DNA of 64,000 nucleotides, from contig CP107210.1 in NCBI GenBank assembly GCA_025757985.1, positions 62,001 through 126,000 of the forward strand, written 5' to 3'. Positions 15,733 through 24,399 of this stretch are shown here, piece by piece. The position numbers and the translations under genes are program-made. This DNA comes from Oscillospiraceae bacterium. GTDB lineage: Bacteria; Bacillota; Clostridia; Oscillospirales; Ruminococcaceae. The notes under the pieces were generated by a model. It saw only the letters and a program-made list of their open reading frames with translations. It was not told the origin of the DNA and did not search any database. Each line of letters starts with the position of its first letter. The stretch's first letter is position 1.

Positions 15733-17149
15733 ACCCAATGCTTCCCTTCATCTCCAGATGAATCAGGTTATTCATCTCCACCGCGTATTCCAGCGGCAAC
15801 TCCTTGGCGATGGGCTCGGCAAAGCCGCCGACGATCAGGGCGCGGGCGTCCTCCTCAGTCATGCCGCGGCTCATCAGGTAGAAGATGGCCTCCTCGCTGA
15901 TGCGCCCGATCTTGGCCTCGTGGCCGACATCCACGGCATCGCAGCGGATGTCCATGGCGGGGATCGTGTCGGAGCGGCTGCGGTCATCCAGCATCAGGGA
16001 CTCGCAGCTCACGCTGGACTTGCTGCCCGCAGCGTTGGGCAGCACCACAACGGAGGAGCGGAAGTTGGAGACGCCGCCGTCGCGGGCGATGCTCTTGGTG
16101 GAAATGTGGCTGGTGGTGTTGGGGGCCGCATGCACGACCTTGGCACCGGTGTCCAGATCCTGCCCGGCACCCGCAAAGGTGATGCCGGTGAACTCCATGC
16201 GGGCACCCTCGCCCTGCAGCACGCTCATCGGGTACAGGCAGCCCGTGTGGGAGCCGAAGGAACCGGATACCCACTCGATCGTGCCGCCTTTTTCCACGCG
16301 GGCGCGCTTGGTGTTCAGGTTGTACATGTTTTTGGACCAGTTTTCAATCGTGGAGTAGCGCACGCGCGCACCCTCGCCGACGAAAATCTCCACGCAGCCT
16401 GCATGCAGGTTGGCCACATTGTACTTCGGGGCAGAGCAGCCCTCGATAAAGTGCAGGTAGGCACCCTTGTCCACAATGATAAGGGTGTGCTCAAACTGGC
16501 CGGCACCCGGGGCATTCAGCCGGAAATAGGACTGCAGCGGAATATCCACATGCACGCCTGCGGGAACATAGACAAACGAGCCGCCGCTCCACACGGCACC
16601 ATGCAGCGCCGCAAACTTGTGGTCGGTGGGGGGCACGCACTTCATGAAATGCTCCTTCACCATATCGGCGTAGGGGCCGGTCAGCGCGCTCTCTATATCG
16701 GTGTAGATGACACCCTGCGCGGCAACTTCCTCTTTTACATTGTGGTAAACGACCTCGGAGTCGTACTGCGCACCCACGCCGGCCAGACTCGAACGCTCGG
16801 CCTGCGGGATGCCCAGACGCTCAAAGGTGTTCTTGATGTCGTCAGGCACTTCGCTCCATTTGCCGCGCATCTCGGTGTTGGGACGCACATAGGTGACGAT
16901 GTTGCTCATGTCCAGCCCCTCCAGCGAGGGGCCCCAGGTGGGCAGGGACATCCGGTTGTAGGTGTCCAGCGCCTTCAGGCGGAACTCACGCATCCACTCG
17001 GGATCGTGCTTTTCCTCCGAGATCTTTTCCACGATCTCTGCCGTCAGGCCGGAGTTGACCTCGAACGCTGCGTTGACCTTGTCCTTGATGTCGTAGACAC
17101 TGCGGTCGACCTCGGCAATCTCGGTCTTTTCAGTCTCGAAGGCTCTCAT
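15731..17149 (-). CDS. sufB: Fe-S cluster scaffold SufB
   Basis: 472 aa, close to the family length (465-495). The N-terminal ISEEKHDPEWMREFRLKALD, the central FVYVPAGVHVDIPLQSYFR and the C-terminal EEAIFYLMSRGMTEEDARAL are characteristic. It assembles the nascent cluster with SufC and SufD; the candidate cluster cysteine lies in SSVSCESLMLDD. Its ATG overlaps the sufC stop by 4 bases. Its own stop lies in the arm of the inserted palindrome. Confidence 0.96.
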   Translation of the reverse strand: MRAFETEKTEIAEVDRSVYDIKDKVNAAFEVNSGLTAEIVEKISEEKHDPEWMREFRLKALDTYNRMSLPTWGPSLEGLDMSNIVTYVRPNTEMRGKWSEVPDDIKNTFERLGIPQAERSSLAGVGAQYDSEVVYHNVKEEVAAQGVIYTDIESALTGPYADMVKEHFMKCVPPTDHKFAALHGAVWSGGSFVYVPAGVHVDIPLQSYFRLNAPGAGQFEHTLIIVDKGAYLHFIEGCSAPKYNVANLHAGCVEIFVGEGARVRYSTIENWSKNMYNLNTKRARVEKGGTIEWVSGSFGSHTGCLYPMSVLQGEGARMEFTGITFAGAGQDLDTGAKVVHAAPNTTSHISTKSIARDGGVSNFRSSVVVLPNAAGSKSSVSCESLMLDDRSRSDTIPAMDIRCDAVDVGHEAKIGRISEEAIFYLMSRGMTEEDARALIVGGFAEPIAKELPLEYAVEMNNLIHLEMKGSIG

Positions 17150-17904
17150 TTGGCTTCGTCCTCCTTCAGGGCGGTGAAGCCTTCCTCAATGATCTCATTG
17201 ACAAGACTGCCGTCACCGGTGCGCACGATGCGGGCATCGTCCAGCACATGGACATAATCGACCTGCAGGCCCTCAAGAATCTTGGCGTTGTGGGTGATGA
17301 TGATCAGGGCGTTGTCGGCGTTGTGGTAGGCCTTGATGCCGCTGGCCACCGTCTTGACGGCGTCCACATCGAGGCCGGAATCAGTCTCATCGAGCAGAGC
17401 AAGGCTGGGCTTGAGCATGAGCAGCTGCAAGATCTCGGCCTTCTTCTTCTCGCCGCCGGAGAAGCCGACATTCAGATAGCGGTCGGCGTAGGACGGGTCC
17501 ATGTTCAGCGCTTCCATCTGGGCGGCCATCTCATGGCGGAACTTCATGACCTTGACGGGCTTGCCTGCAATGGCACCGGCTGCCGTGCGCAGGAAACTCT
17601 CCAGCGTGATGCCGGGGATCTCCTCCGGCGTCTGGAAGGAGAGGAACATGCCAGCGCGCGCGCGGACATCGGCAGTCTCATGGGTAACATCCTGACCGCG
17701 GAAGAGGATCTGGCCGCGGGTCACGGTATAGCGGGGATCACCCATCAGGGCGCTCATAAGGGTGGACTTACCGGCGCCATTATGGCCCATCAGAACATGG
17801 GTCTCACCGGCGTTCACCGTCAGGTTCAGCCCATCAAGAAGGACCTTTTGCTCCTCCCCAACGATGACCTGTAAATCTTTGACTTCCAGCAGCGGACTGC
17901 TCAT
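17146..17904 (-). CDS. sufC: SufC ABC-type ATPase
   Basis: 252 aa. Walker A GHNGAGKST near residue 39, signature NVGFSGGEKKKAEI, Walker B SLALLDETDSGLDVDAVK and the SufC-typical ITHNAKILEGLQVDYVHVL. It powers conformational change of SufBD. First gene of the operon sufC-B-D-S-U; no RrF2/IscR-type regulator gene is adjacent. AGGTG lies before the ATG, and the promoter is about 80 bases upstream. Confidence 0.96.
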   Translation of the reverse strand: MSSPLLEVKDLQVIVGEEQKVLLDGLNLTVNAGETHVLMGHNGAGKSTLMSALMGDPRYTVTRGQILFRGQDVTHETADVRARAGMFLSFQTPEEIPGITLESFLRTAAGAIAGKPVKVMKFRHEMAAQMEALNMDPSYADRYLNVGFSGGEKKKAEILQLLMLKPSLALLDETDSGLDVDAVKTVASGIKAYHNADNALIIITHNAKILEGLQVDYVHVLDDARIVRTGDGSLVNEIIEEGFTALKEDEAK

Positions 17905-17980
17905 GGAAAAAACACCTCCAAGTGGTATAAAACCGGGATATGGGCAGGAAGCCCCCCGGATAGTTTTGCTCTACCGAACT

Positions 17981-18009
17981 ATACTATACTATTTTTATAG
18001 GGATTGCAA
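17981..18009 (-). promoter_or_regulatory. Promoter of the suf operon
   Basis: On the minus strand: -35 TTGCAA (18004-18009), 17 bases, -10 TAGTAT (17981-17986), within a repeated ATAGT/TATAGT tract that could hold a regulator site. The short repeat is visible; the regulator is not known. Confidence 0.55.
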
Positions 18010-18070
18010 GAGGAAACCGCAAGAAATTGACACAGAAGTCCTAAATCGGCCAATTTTCAGCAGCGAGGCA

Positions 18071-18103
18071 AAAGAAAAAGGCTTGAAGCAGAAGCTTCAA
18101 GCC
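18071..18103 (-). terminator. Original tRNA-Asn terminator, now separated from its gene
   Basis: On the minus strand: stem GGCTTGAAGC / GCTTCAAGCC with a 4-base loop, then TTTTTCTTTT. It directly follows the tRNA 3' remnant at 18108-18153, so it marks the old end of the tRNA transcription unit before the element integrated. Confidence 0.8.
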
Positions 18104-18107
18104 TTGA

Positions 18108-18153
18108 TGGCTGCCCCAGTCCGACTTGAACGGACGACACCCTGATTAACAGT
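18108..18153 (-). repeat. attL: displaced 3' end of tRNA-Asn (46 bp)
   Basis: These 46 bases, from TGGCTGCCCCAGTCC to GATTAACAGT, are identical to the 3' part of both tRNA-Asn genes at 32304 and 32411 (CCA, discriminator, acceptor, T arm and anticodon arm). After ACAGT the match stops and element sequence begins. This is the left attachment site; the matching right copy is 32304-32349. Confidence 0.92.
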
Positions 18154-18270
18154 TATACATGTATTTTGAAACATCTTGATACATTGTCTCGCATGAGTCA
18201 ACGTTCGCCGTTAAATCGTCTATGTTTTGCTTTCCCGAAGAATATCATGCAAAACCTTTTAATAACTTGC

Positions 18271-18294
18271 ACGGCCAGATAACGGCCAGAAAAG
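18271..18294 (+). repeat. Tandem arm-type repeats, left end of the element
   Basis: ACGGCCAGATAACGGCCAGA: two direct copies of ACGGCCAGA, 10 bases apart. The same pair occurs at 32074-32098 and 32216-32238 near the other end. Confidence 0.75.
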
Positions 18295-18317
18295 AGGCGC
18301 TTGCCGTAGAGAACATA

Positions 18318-18346
18318 TTGACAGTACGGTATGTGTGATGTATAAT
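18318..18346 (+). promoter_or_regulatory. Consensus promoter of the DUF6076-like gene
   Basis: -35 TTGACA (18318-18323), 17 bases, -10 TATAAT (18341-18346): a full match to the sigma-A consensus, about 60 bases before the gene. Confidence 0.85.
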
Positions 18347-18404
18347 AAGGGAACAGAAATCAAAATAATTTTATTTCTGCTCAAATTAAGAAAGGAGGTC
18401 TATT

Positions 18405-19772
18405 ATGGATATGTACGATATTGCGGTAACGCAATCAGCACGAGGGGCATTATATGATTTTTTTGATGTAGATATTGCAGATGTGGATACTTGGATGCCC
18501 CAGCTCGCAAAGGCATCTAAAAATACAGGCAAAGACGAGTATATAGATGTAGAGCGTGGCTCATTGTATCGAGACGACCAAATTTCCCCTTTGCCACTAG
18601 GGGCGGCATTTAACGCTGCGCGGAACTCACTGCAAGCGGCAATGCAGCATCGGCGAAACGTTATAAAGGAATATAAGGATAGAGGTCTACAATCATGGTA
18701 CGCAGTCTATCGGGATAGAGTGGAACCGACCGATCTGGAATACTGTGCAGAATGGTTACAGGTACGGTTTGGTATCTCACACGGTGTTCCTATTGATAAG
18801 GTGCTGGCTACAATCATGCCGATCAAAGACGTTAGCGCCGGTAACAACCAACTCGAAAGCCTAATATTGTTTTTGGGAATGCATGATTACAGCAAATTAG
18901 ACCCTGCGTGGCAGGAAATTGAGAAAGCATATGAGACACTTAGGTTGCTGCTTGATGCGATTACATTAGAAGAGGGTTGCACAGAATCCTGCAAACCGAC
19001 ATGGGATGTATACCATGCGTATTTAACGGATGCGATATCATCCACTGCCTGCAAGCGTGTGTTTTCGGATTTGGAATTATGGACGTACAGCCCATTCTTG
19101 CCTTTTTCAACAAATGAAATAATGCCGCAAAAGTATATTGAGGCACTATTCCGCAGAGATACAGCGGGTACCGTTGACCGCCTTGCATGGCTCAAAGAAG
19201 TTTTCCGAGAAACAACAAGTCAAGATAGCAAGGAAAAGACCCTTGAACAGTGGTCAGTAATTGCCAGCGCATACGATATACGCAATAGCTTCCAATTGTG
19301 CTTTGCATTTTTAGATTACATAATATACCGAAAAGATTTGATTCTGCGAAAATGTCCCAAGTGCGGAAAATATTTTGTTGCATCGACGAAAAAGAAAAGG
19401 TATTGCGATTTTTTACATGCGAACGGTAAGACTTGCGGGCAACTTGCAAAAGAAGAATCAGACGCCAACCGAAGCGGCGAAAATGGAAAATATCGCAATG
19501 TGCTGAGGCGATTGGATGCGCAAGGGGATTCGTACCGAGAAAAGGCCGAAATCATACGGGCAAAGGGGAAAAATTCAAGTCCGAAAGAATTGGAAAAATT
19601 ACAGCAATTGCAGGAGGCGATAGAAGATATAAACAATCAGCGTGACGCATTACAGCTTGAACGCAAAAAGAAAGTGAAAGATCTTTCGCCAGAAGAATAT
19701 CAGAATTGGCAAACCAACATTGATAAGGCCGTTCCCAAAAAGAGGCGTGGGCGACCAAGCAAAAGCAAGTAA
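18405..19772 (+). CDS. Element protein with C-terminal zinc-ribbon, DUF6076-like
   Basis: 455 aa, function unknown. A long alpha-helical N-terminal region leads to a CPKCGKYFVASTKKKRYC block near residues 315-335, which looks like a zinc ribbon, followed by a coiled-coil stretch (KELEKLQQLQEAIEDINNQR) and a basic tail KKRRGRPSKSK with an AT-hook-like GRP. From memory this pattern fits DUF6076 proteins, often found beside integrases. A strong GGAGG site and a consensus promoter suggest high expression. It is the first gene inside the left end, so a role in element maintenance is a reasonable guess. Confidence 0.75.
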   Translation: MDMYDIAVTQSARGALYDFFDVDIADVDTWMPQLAKASKNTGKDEYIDVERGSLYRDDQISPLPLGAAFNAARNSLQAAMQHRRNVIKEYKDRGLQSWYAVYRDRVEPTDLEYCAEWLQVRFGISHGVPIDKVLATIMPIKDVSAGNNQLESLILFLGMHDYSKLDPAWQEIEKAYETLRLLLDAITLEEGCTESCKPTWDVYHAYLTDAISSTACKRVFSDLELWTYSPFLPFSTNEIMPQKYIEALFRRDTAGTVDRLAWLKEVFRETTSQDSKEKTLEQWSVIASAYDIRNSFQLCFAFLDYIIYRKDLILRKCPKCGKYFVASTKKKRYCDFLHANGKTCGQLAKEESDANRSGENGKYRNVLRRLDAQGDSYREKAEIIRAKGKNSSPKELEKLQQLQEAIEDINNQRDALQLERKKKVKDLSPEEYQNWQTNIDKAVPKKRRGRPSKSK

Positions 19773-19775
19773 AAA

Positions 19776-19805
19776 AGCGTCCCGGAGCGGCAACTCCAAG
19801 ACGCT
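19776..19805 (+). other. Hairpin between the DUF6076-like gene and the integrase
   Basis: AGCGTC ... GACGCT with an inner CGGAG..CTCC pair. There is no T run, so it is a weak terminator or an mRNA structure ahead of the integrase. The rest of 19773-19907 shows nothing else. Confidence 0.4.
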
Positions 19806-19907
19806 AACCGAAATCACACTCAGACGGGCATCTGCGTACGGATATCGGCTCAAACATCAGTATAACAGATTCGCCCGCCGCTGTAAAGCGAAAGGACGAC
19901 AATTACA

Positions 19908-21266
19908 ATGGCAACAATAGTTAAACGAGGAAATTCCTATCGCATTCGGTGTTATGATGGATACGACAGCAATGGTAAACAAATTGAGCGCTGTATGACA
20001 TGGACCCCGGAACCGGGAATGTCCGAGGCTAAAATTAAGAAAGAGGTAAAAAAACAAGCGGAAATTTTCGAGATCAATGTTAAGAATGGCTTATATTCTG
20101 TTCGCCGAATGAAATTTTCTGAGTATGCCGAACTTTGGTTTGCAGAATACGCAGAAGTAAATTTGAAACCTAAAACGGTATCTGATTTTCGCGATTTACT
20201 TCCGCGAGTTAATGACAACATCGGACATCTGTATCTCGATAAAATTCGCCCAAGTCATCTGATTAAAATGCGTGACAACCTCATGCAAACACGGATTGTC
20301 CCTACATATAGAGCACGAAATCCCAGATTACTGAGGGATAAATGCAAACAGCAAAGTAGAACGCTCAAGGCTTTCGCCGCAGATGCACAGCTCAATTTAG
20401 GCGTAATCAAATACGCGATCAGCGGTAAGAACATCACCTTGCATAGCGCTACACAGATTGCGAAAGCCCTTAATACTAATGTGTCAATGATTTTCTTGGA
20501 GAACGAAACGGACACATTAGATGCAAACACTGTCAAACATTATTTGCGCCTTACATCGACAATTTTGTCTACCGCTGTTGAACAGCAGTATATATTAGAA
20601 AATCCGATGGAGCGCGTTAAAATGCCTCGGATGCAGGAAAAAGATGTTTGTTGTCTAACACGAGAAAAAGCTCTTGAATTGTTAACATCAATACAGGAAG
20701 AACCCCCTAAATACAGAACCGCTATAACGGTCTTGCTGTATACAGGTATGCGCCGAGAAGAAATTTTGGCGTTGAAATGGAAAGACATTGATTTTGCACA
20801 TAATATCATTGATATCCATGCAAGCATCCAGTACATTCCTCATAAAGGCTTAATCTACGGAGAACCCAAAACCAAGTCATCCCGGCGTATTATTAAGGTA
20901 TCTAATGTAGCAATGCAAGCGTTAAGCGAGTATCGAGATTATCAGATGCAGCAATATAAGCAACTCGGTATGGAGTTCAATCCGAATTGCTTCATCTTTG
21001 AAGGCTATGACGGGGTATTGATGCGTCCTAATACGCTGACGCATCGTTTCCATAAAATCATAAAAGAACATGACTTACCCCCGGTACATTTGCACAGCCT
21101 ACGTCATACAATGGCAACTTTGCTAATCGATCAAAGTCTCCCTCTAACCGCGATAACGGCAAGTCTGGGACATAGTAGCCCGCATACAACGGCATTGATC
21201 TATGCACATGCGTTGCGGCAAAATGCAGCAAAAGCCGCGGAGGCAATGGACCTCATACTTCAGTAA
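19908..21266 (+). CDS. int: Tyrosine-family site-specific integrase with XRE-like insertion
   Basis: 452 aa. An arm-binding N-terminus (1-60) is followed by a core-binding domain and a catalytic domain with Arg282 (TGMRREE), Lys near 321-323, His396-x-x-Arg399-His400 (HSLRH), His422 (GHSS) and nucleophile Tyr432. Between about 150 and 200 the core-binding domain is interrupted by TLKAFAADAQLNLGVIKYAI and a following ATQIAKALNTNVSMIF, which has the helix pattern of a Cro/C1 HTH. It should recombine the tRNA-Asn site at 18108/32304. The ATG follows GAAAGGA. A terminator lies 20 bases past the stop. Confidence 0.95.
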   Translation: MATIVKRGNSYRIRCYDGYDSNGKQIERCMTWTPEPGMSEAKIKKEVKKQAEIFEINVKNGLYSVRRMKFSEYAELWFAEYAEVNLKPKTVSDFRDLLPRVNDNIGHLYLDKIRPSHLIKMRDNLMQTRIVPTYRARNPRLLRDKCKQQSRTLKAFAADAQLNLGVIKYAISGKNITLHSATQIAKALNTNVSMIFLENETDTLDANTVKHYLRLTSTILSTAVEQQYILENPMERVKMPRMQEKDVCCLTREKALELLTSIQEEPPKYRTAITVLLYTGMRREEILALKWKDIDFAHNIIDIHASIQYIPHKGLIYGEPKTKSSRRIIKVSNVAMQALSEYRDYQMQQYKQLGMEFNPNCFIFEGYDGVLMRPNTLTHRFHKIIKEHDLPPVHLHSLRHTMATLLIDQSLPLTAITASLGHSSPHTTALIYAHALRQNAAKAAEAMDLILQ

Positions 21267-21287
21267 CAATTGATTTAAGTGATTTAA

Positions 21288-21320
21288 GCACCTTCACAGG
21301 ATTTGTGAGGGTGCTTTTAT
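21288..21320 (+). terminator. Intrinsic terminator of the integrase
   Basis: Stem AGCACCTTCACA / TGTGAGGGTGCT (one mismatch), then TTTTATTTT. Confidence 0.8.
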
Positions 21321-21455
21321 TTTGGCAAGAAATGAAATAGAGGAAGAATCGGTATATTTTACGTGTTATGCCCTGCTGGATAAATGTATAATATAGATGT
21401 ACCGAGAAGATAAAGAAAATGATTCGGTACAGTAATCGTGTGGAGGTGACTACCC

Positions 21456-21713
21456 ATCCGTATCCGTACAATTGCCGGGGCTGTGAAAGAAATGAAGAAT
21501 GATGACCCCGGCACACACGTAACGGAGTCGTATCTCAGACGGCTCGTCAAGGAGGGAGCCATCCCCTACGTTATGGACGGCACTCGTGTACTGGTTAATG
21601 TCGATACAGTGCAGGAGTATTTATTATCGGCAACCAAGAACAGAACTAAGCAATTAAAAAGGAGAACAAAAAAATGGAAGATAACATGCAGCAAAAATAC
21701 GAAAAATACATGA
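21456..21713 (+). CDS. Excisionase-like small DNA-binding protein; start codon unclear
   Basis: 77 aa if begun at GTG 21483, about 86 aa if begun at 21456. The body (HVTESYLRRLVKEGAIPYVM, then VLVNVDTVQEYL) is the winged-helix pattern of element excisionases and MerR-like HTH_17 proteins. The frame stays open upstream and encodes IRIRTIAGAVKEMKNDDPGT, which resembles the usual start of such proteins, but the codon there is ATC, not ATG. GGAGG (21442-21446) sits 9 bases before that ATC, while the GTG at 21483 has no good site. TATAAT at 21387-21392 is a possible -10. It probably directs excision with the integrase. Confidence 0.65.
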   Translation: MRIRTIAGAVKEMKNDDPGTHVTESYLRRLVKEGAIPYVMDGTRVLVNVDTVQEYLLSATKNRTKQLKRRTKKWKITCSKNTKNT

Positions 21714-22405
21714 ATGCAACAAAGGTTGAACGCATTTACACTCGCAGAGGTGACGACTCTATTTATGTTGATGGGACAATAGCTATTGATGATCGAATTG
21801 TTGATTATACGCTTGAGATCGAAGATGTTTGGTTCGAGGGAATTTACAATATAACAGTTGATGAGGATGGTTATAGTTTTAGGTTTCGCCAATTCGGGAA
21901 CGAAAGAGATGTGAATAAAAGAGATATATATATTAGTGATGACGAAATGGCCGGGTACCTCAATGTAAGCGAGGGCTATAACGAGTCGGATATTACGAGT
22001 CCTCTTATCGCCAAGTTGGTAGATGACTCGGATTATATCTACAATGCAATTATCGATAGGGCGATAGAATATGGTGAGAATGATCGCGAAACACATCTAT
22101 TGTGGGTGCAGTTCTATTTTGCAACTTACTACTATGACAATACTAAGTTAGAAATAACGAATGTCAAAAAAATCGGTACTAGGTATGAAGGGCGTTTTTC
22201 TGTCCTAGACGTGAATTTTCGTTTTGTTTACGAGGAGGACGAACAATGGTATGAGATCACAAAACTCGCGTATGAAGACGATCCGTTTGAGGCTTGGGAT
22301 GACTTCGAGGAATACCTCGGCAGTGCACGAGATTACATCTGGTCGAAAATCCATCACTATATCGCCGATTTAGAAAAGGAGAACGCACCAGATGAAAATA
22401 TCTAA
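21674..22405 (+). CDS. Unknown acidic protein, first gene of the element's cargo operon
   Basis: 243 aa, rich in Asp, Glu and Tyr, with no signal peptide, membrane segment or motif that I recognise. Predicted beta-rich N-terminal half (YTLEIEDVWFEGIYNITVDE) and a helical, aromatic C-terminal half. An AAGGAG site lies 8 bases before the ATG, which overlaps the end of the excisionase-like gene. The stop overlaps the next gene by 14 bases. The high acidity could suit a DNA-mimic or an inhibitor of a DNA-binding protein, but that is only a guess. Confidence 0.7.
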   Translation: MEDNMQQKYEKYMNATKVERIYTRRGDDSIYVDGTIAIDDRIVDYTLEIEDVWFEGIYNITVDEDGYSFRFRQFGNERDVNKRDIYISDDEMAGYLNVSEGYNESDITSPLIAKLVDDSDYIYNAIIDRAIEYGENDRETHLLWVQFYFATYYYDNTKLEITNVKKIGTRYEGRFSVLDVNFRFVYEEDEQWYEITKLAYEDDPFEAWDDFEEYLGSARDYIWSKIHHYIADLEKENAPDENI

Positions 22406-22763
22406 CTGGGCAAAGCTCGATTTGCTCCTGTTGGCATGTCGTAGACAGATTACGCCGGAGGGAATATCTGTTTTCGATGACGATCAATGGGTGCAGTGCA
22501 GCGAAAAGTACATCCGCAGAGACGTCAATTTTTCGGGTGTTTGGCGAGTCGAAACATTATACAAGAACACCCAATACGATGGCTATTATATGCTTGAGGG
22601 TATGGGTGGTCCACACACCGCGTGGCACGAGCGCGAAGACGGGAAATATGTTATTGGCATGCATTATGTTGTTATGACAGCGGATATGTGCAAAAAATAC
22701 ATGGAGACGAGAATGATGCTTGACCAAGATGATGGCAAAAATTTGCCGTGTCACCCGTTTTAA
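22392..22763 (+). CDS. Unknown small protein, second gene of the cargo operon
   Basis: 123 aa with no recognised motif. Aromatic and charged, with scattered Cys and His (CRRQ, HTAWHERED, HYVV), not arranged as a clear metal site. The C-terminal part reads as a small mixed alpha/beta domain. Translation is probably coupled: the ATG lies inside the end of the previous gene with AAAGGAG upstream, and the helicase gene starts 19 bases after the stop. No function can be assigned. Confidence 0.65.
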   Translation: MKISNWAKLDLLLLACRRQITPEGISVFDDDQWVQCSEKYIRRDVNFSGVWRVETLYKNTQYDGYYMLEGMGGPHTAWHEREDGKYVIGMHYVVMTADMCKKYMETRMMLDQDDGKNLPCHPF

Positions 22764-22782
22764 TTGATAAGGAGGGCGCAAA

Positions 22783-24399
22783 ATGAAAAGTAATAATATC
22801 AGAGACAGCCCGCCTCCACTGCGAGACTACCAACAAGTCGATCTCGCAAAAATGCAGAATTACGAGGGTCGAGCGGCGTTGATGGTCCTGGCAACGGGGC
22901 TTGGAAAAACACGTATCTACACCGAGTATATCCGTTGGGATGTGCTCAATAACAACCACAACTGCCTGATTCTTTCGCACAGAGAAGAGTTAGTTTATCA
23001 ACCGCTAACGTACCTAGAAGACTTACCCTGCGGCGTTGATTTGGCAGGAAAACATGCCCACGGAGAACCAGTAATAAGTGCATCAGTGCAAAGCCTTGTG
23101 GGACGATTGGATAAATACAATCCGTACGAGATTGACACAATCATTGTGGACGAGGCACACCATGCGGCGGCCCCAACATACCGCCGTGTGCTGGAATATT
23201 TCCCATCTGCACAGATTTTCGGCTTTACTGGCACGGCCCATCGAGGTGATGGCGTCGGATTGAGTTGTGTTTTTGATGACATCTTGACGGAACGCGATAC
23301 TCTGTGGGGGATAGATAATGGCTATTTGCTGCCAATGGAGTGCCGCCAAGTCACGTTAAAATATGACATGGGCAGTGTAAAAATTGAGGAAGACGGTGAC
23401 TATAACCAAGCGGACATTGCCCGTGTTATGTCAGGGACAGCGGCGGGCGTTGTGGAGGCGTACAGCAAATATGCACGTGGCCCCACAATAATTTTTGGCT
23501 CAAGCGTAGACGAAGTCAAAGACATTACTGCTATGCTGAACAAAAAGTATGGGCGTGGTGTTGCTGTTGCTGTAACTGCCAACACGCCAAACCGTGCGCA
23601 GATATTAGAGGCTTTTCGGCTTGGGATAGTTAAGATACTAGTCAATTTTGGTATTTTTACCGAGGGGACTGATCTCCCTATGATAGAGACGGTGTTGATT
23701 GCTCGTCCAGTAGCGCCAACTAATGTTGGGCTATATGCTCAGATGGTAGGGCGTGGATTGCGGCTCTATCCGGGTAAAACGTCCTGTATGGTGATTGATT
23801 GTGTCGGCATATCGGATAACCCTATTTGCACTGCCGCATCACTGATCGGCAAGGATGTACCTACCCCCAAGCCAGAAAAAGCAAAGCAAGAGAAAATTGA
23901 AGACGAGGAAGAAAAAATTGAAGTGCTGCGGGGGTCTGAAATCCCGGATACATGGATTAAAAAGGAACTGGAGGTGGATATTGTGGAAAAAGGCGTTGGT
24001 GTAGATTTGCACGATGTGGCGTGGATTAAGCTGGAGAATGGCGGCTATTTGCTCCAAATTCCGGGCGTTACATATCGTATCAGCAAACCGCTGATTGACG
24101 GCAATGTTTACCTGCACAAAAACAAAACGTGCTCCAAAATGCCCATGCCCACACAGTTTATTCTGGATTGGGTATATCAAGACCTAAAACAAAAGCATGC
24201 AAACGTAAGCTATCTATGGAATAAGAGCGAGCGTCGCCGTTGGGACAATCAGCTTGTTTCGGCAGAACAAATATCGCTGATTAAGCGGCTGGCTCCCGAT
24301 TATAAAATCAATCCTAAGAAGATGACGCGAGGCGATGCATCGTCCATCATTCAAAATCTGCTGCATGTGCAGAAGCCGGAGGATAAACAGGATGCCTAG
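22783..24399 (+). CDS. Superfamily 2 DEAH-box helicase
   Basis: 538 aa. Q-like motif LRDYQQVDL, Walker A ATGLGKT (GKT 41-43), DEAH box VDEAHH (123-128), motif III FTGTAHR, and RecA domain 2 with EGTDLPMIETVLIARP and motif VI QMVGRGLRLYPGK near residue 325. The N-terminal two-thirds is a complete SF2 motor of the type used by phages and restriction systems. The C-terminal 190 residues hold an acidic linker (KIEDEEEKIEVLRG) and an unrecognised domain. No nuclease or methylase domain is fused. A GGAGG site precedes the ATG. Position in a tight operon with a transposase-type HUH protein suggests DNA processing or defence. Confidence 0.9.
   Translation: MKSNNIRDSPPPLRDYQQVDLAKMQNYEGRAALMVLATGLGKTRIYTEYIRWDVLNNNHNCLILSHREELVYQPLTYLEDLPCGVDLAGKHAHGEPVISASVQSLVGRLDKYNPYEIDTIIVDEAHHAAAPTYRRVLEYFPSAQIFGFTGTAHRGDGVGLSCVFDDILTERDTLWGIDNGYLLPMECRQVTLKYDMGSVKIEEDGDYNQADIARVMSGTAAGVVEAYSKYARGPTIIFGSSVDEVKDITAMLNKKYGRGVAVAVTANTPNRAQILEAFRLGIVKILVNFGIFTEGTDLPMIETVLIARPVAPTNVGLYAQMVGRGLRLYPGKTSCMVIDCVGISDNPICTAASLIGKDVPTPKPEKAKQEKIEDEEEKIEVLRGSEIPDTWIKKELEVDIVEKGVGVDLHDVAWIKLENGGYLLQIPGVTYRISKPLIDGNVYLHKNKTCSKMPMPTQFILDWVYQDLKQKHANVSYLWNKSERRRWDNQLVSAEQISLIKRLAPDYKINPKKMTRGDASSIIQNLLHVQKPEDKQDA

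Noticed and set aside
18108..18153. A third tRNA-Asn gene
   Set aside because: Only the 3' 46 bases are present; the D arm and the 5' acceptor strand are missing. It is the attachment-site copy.
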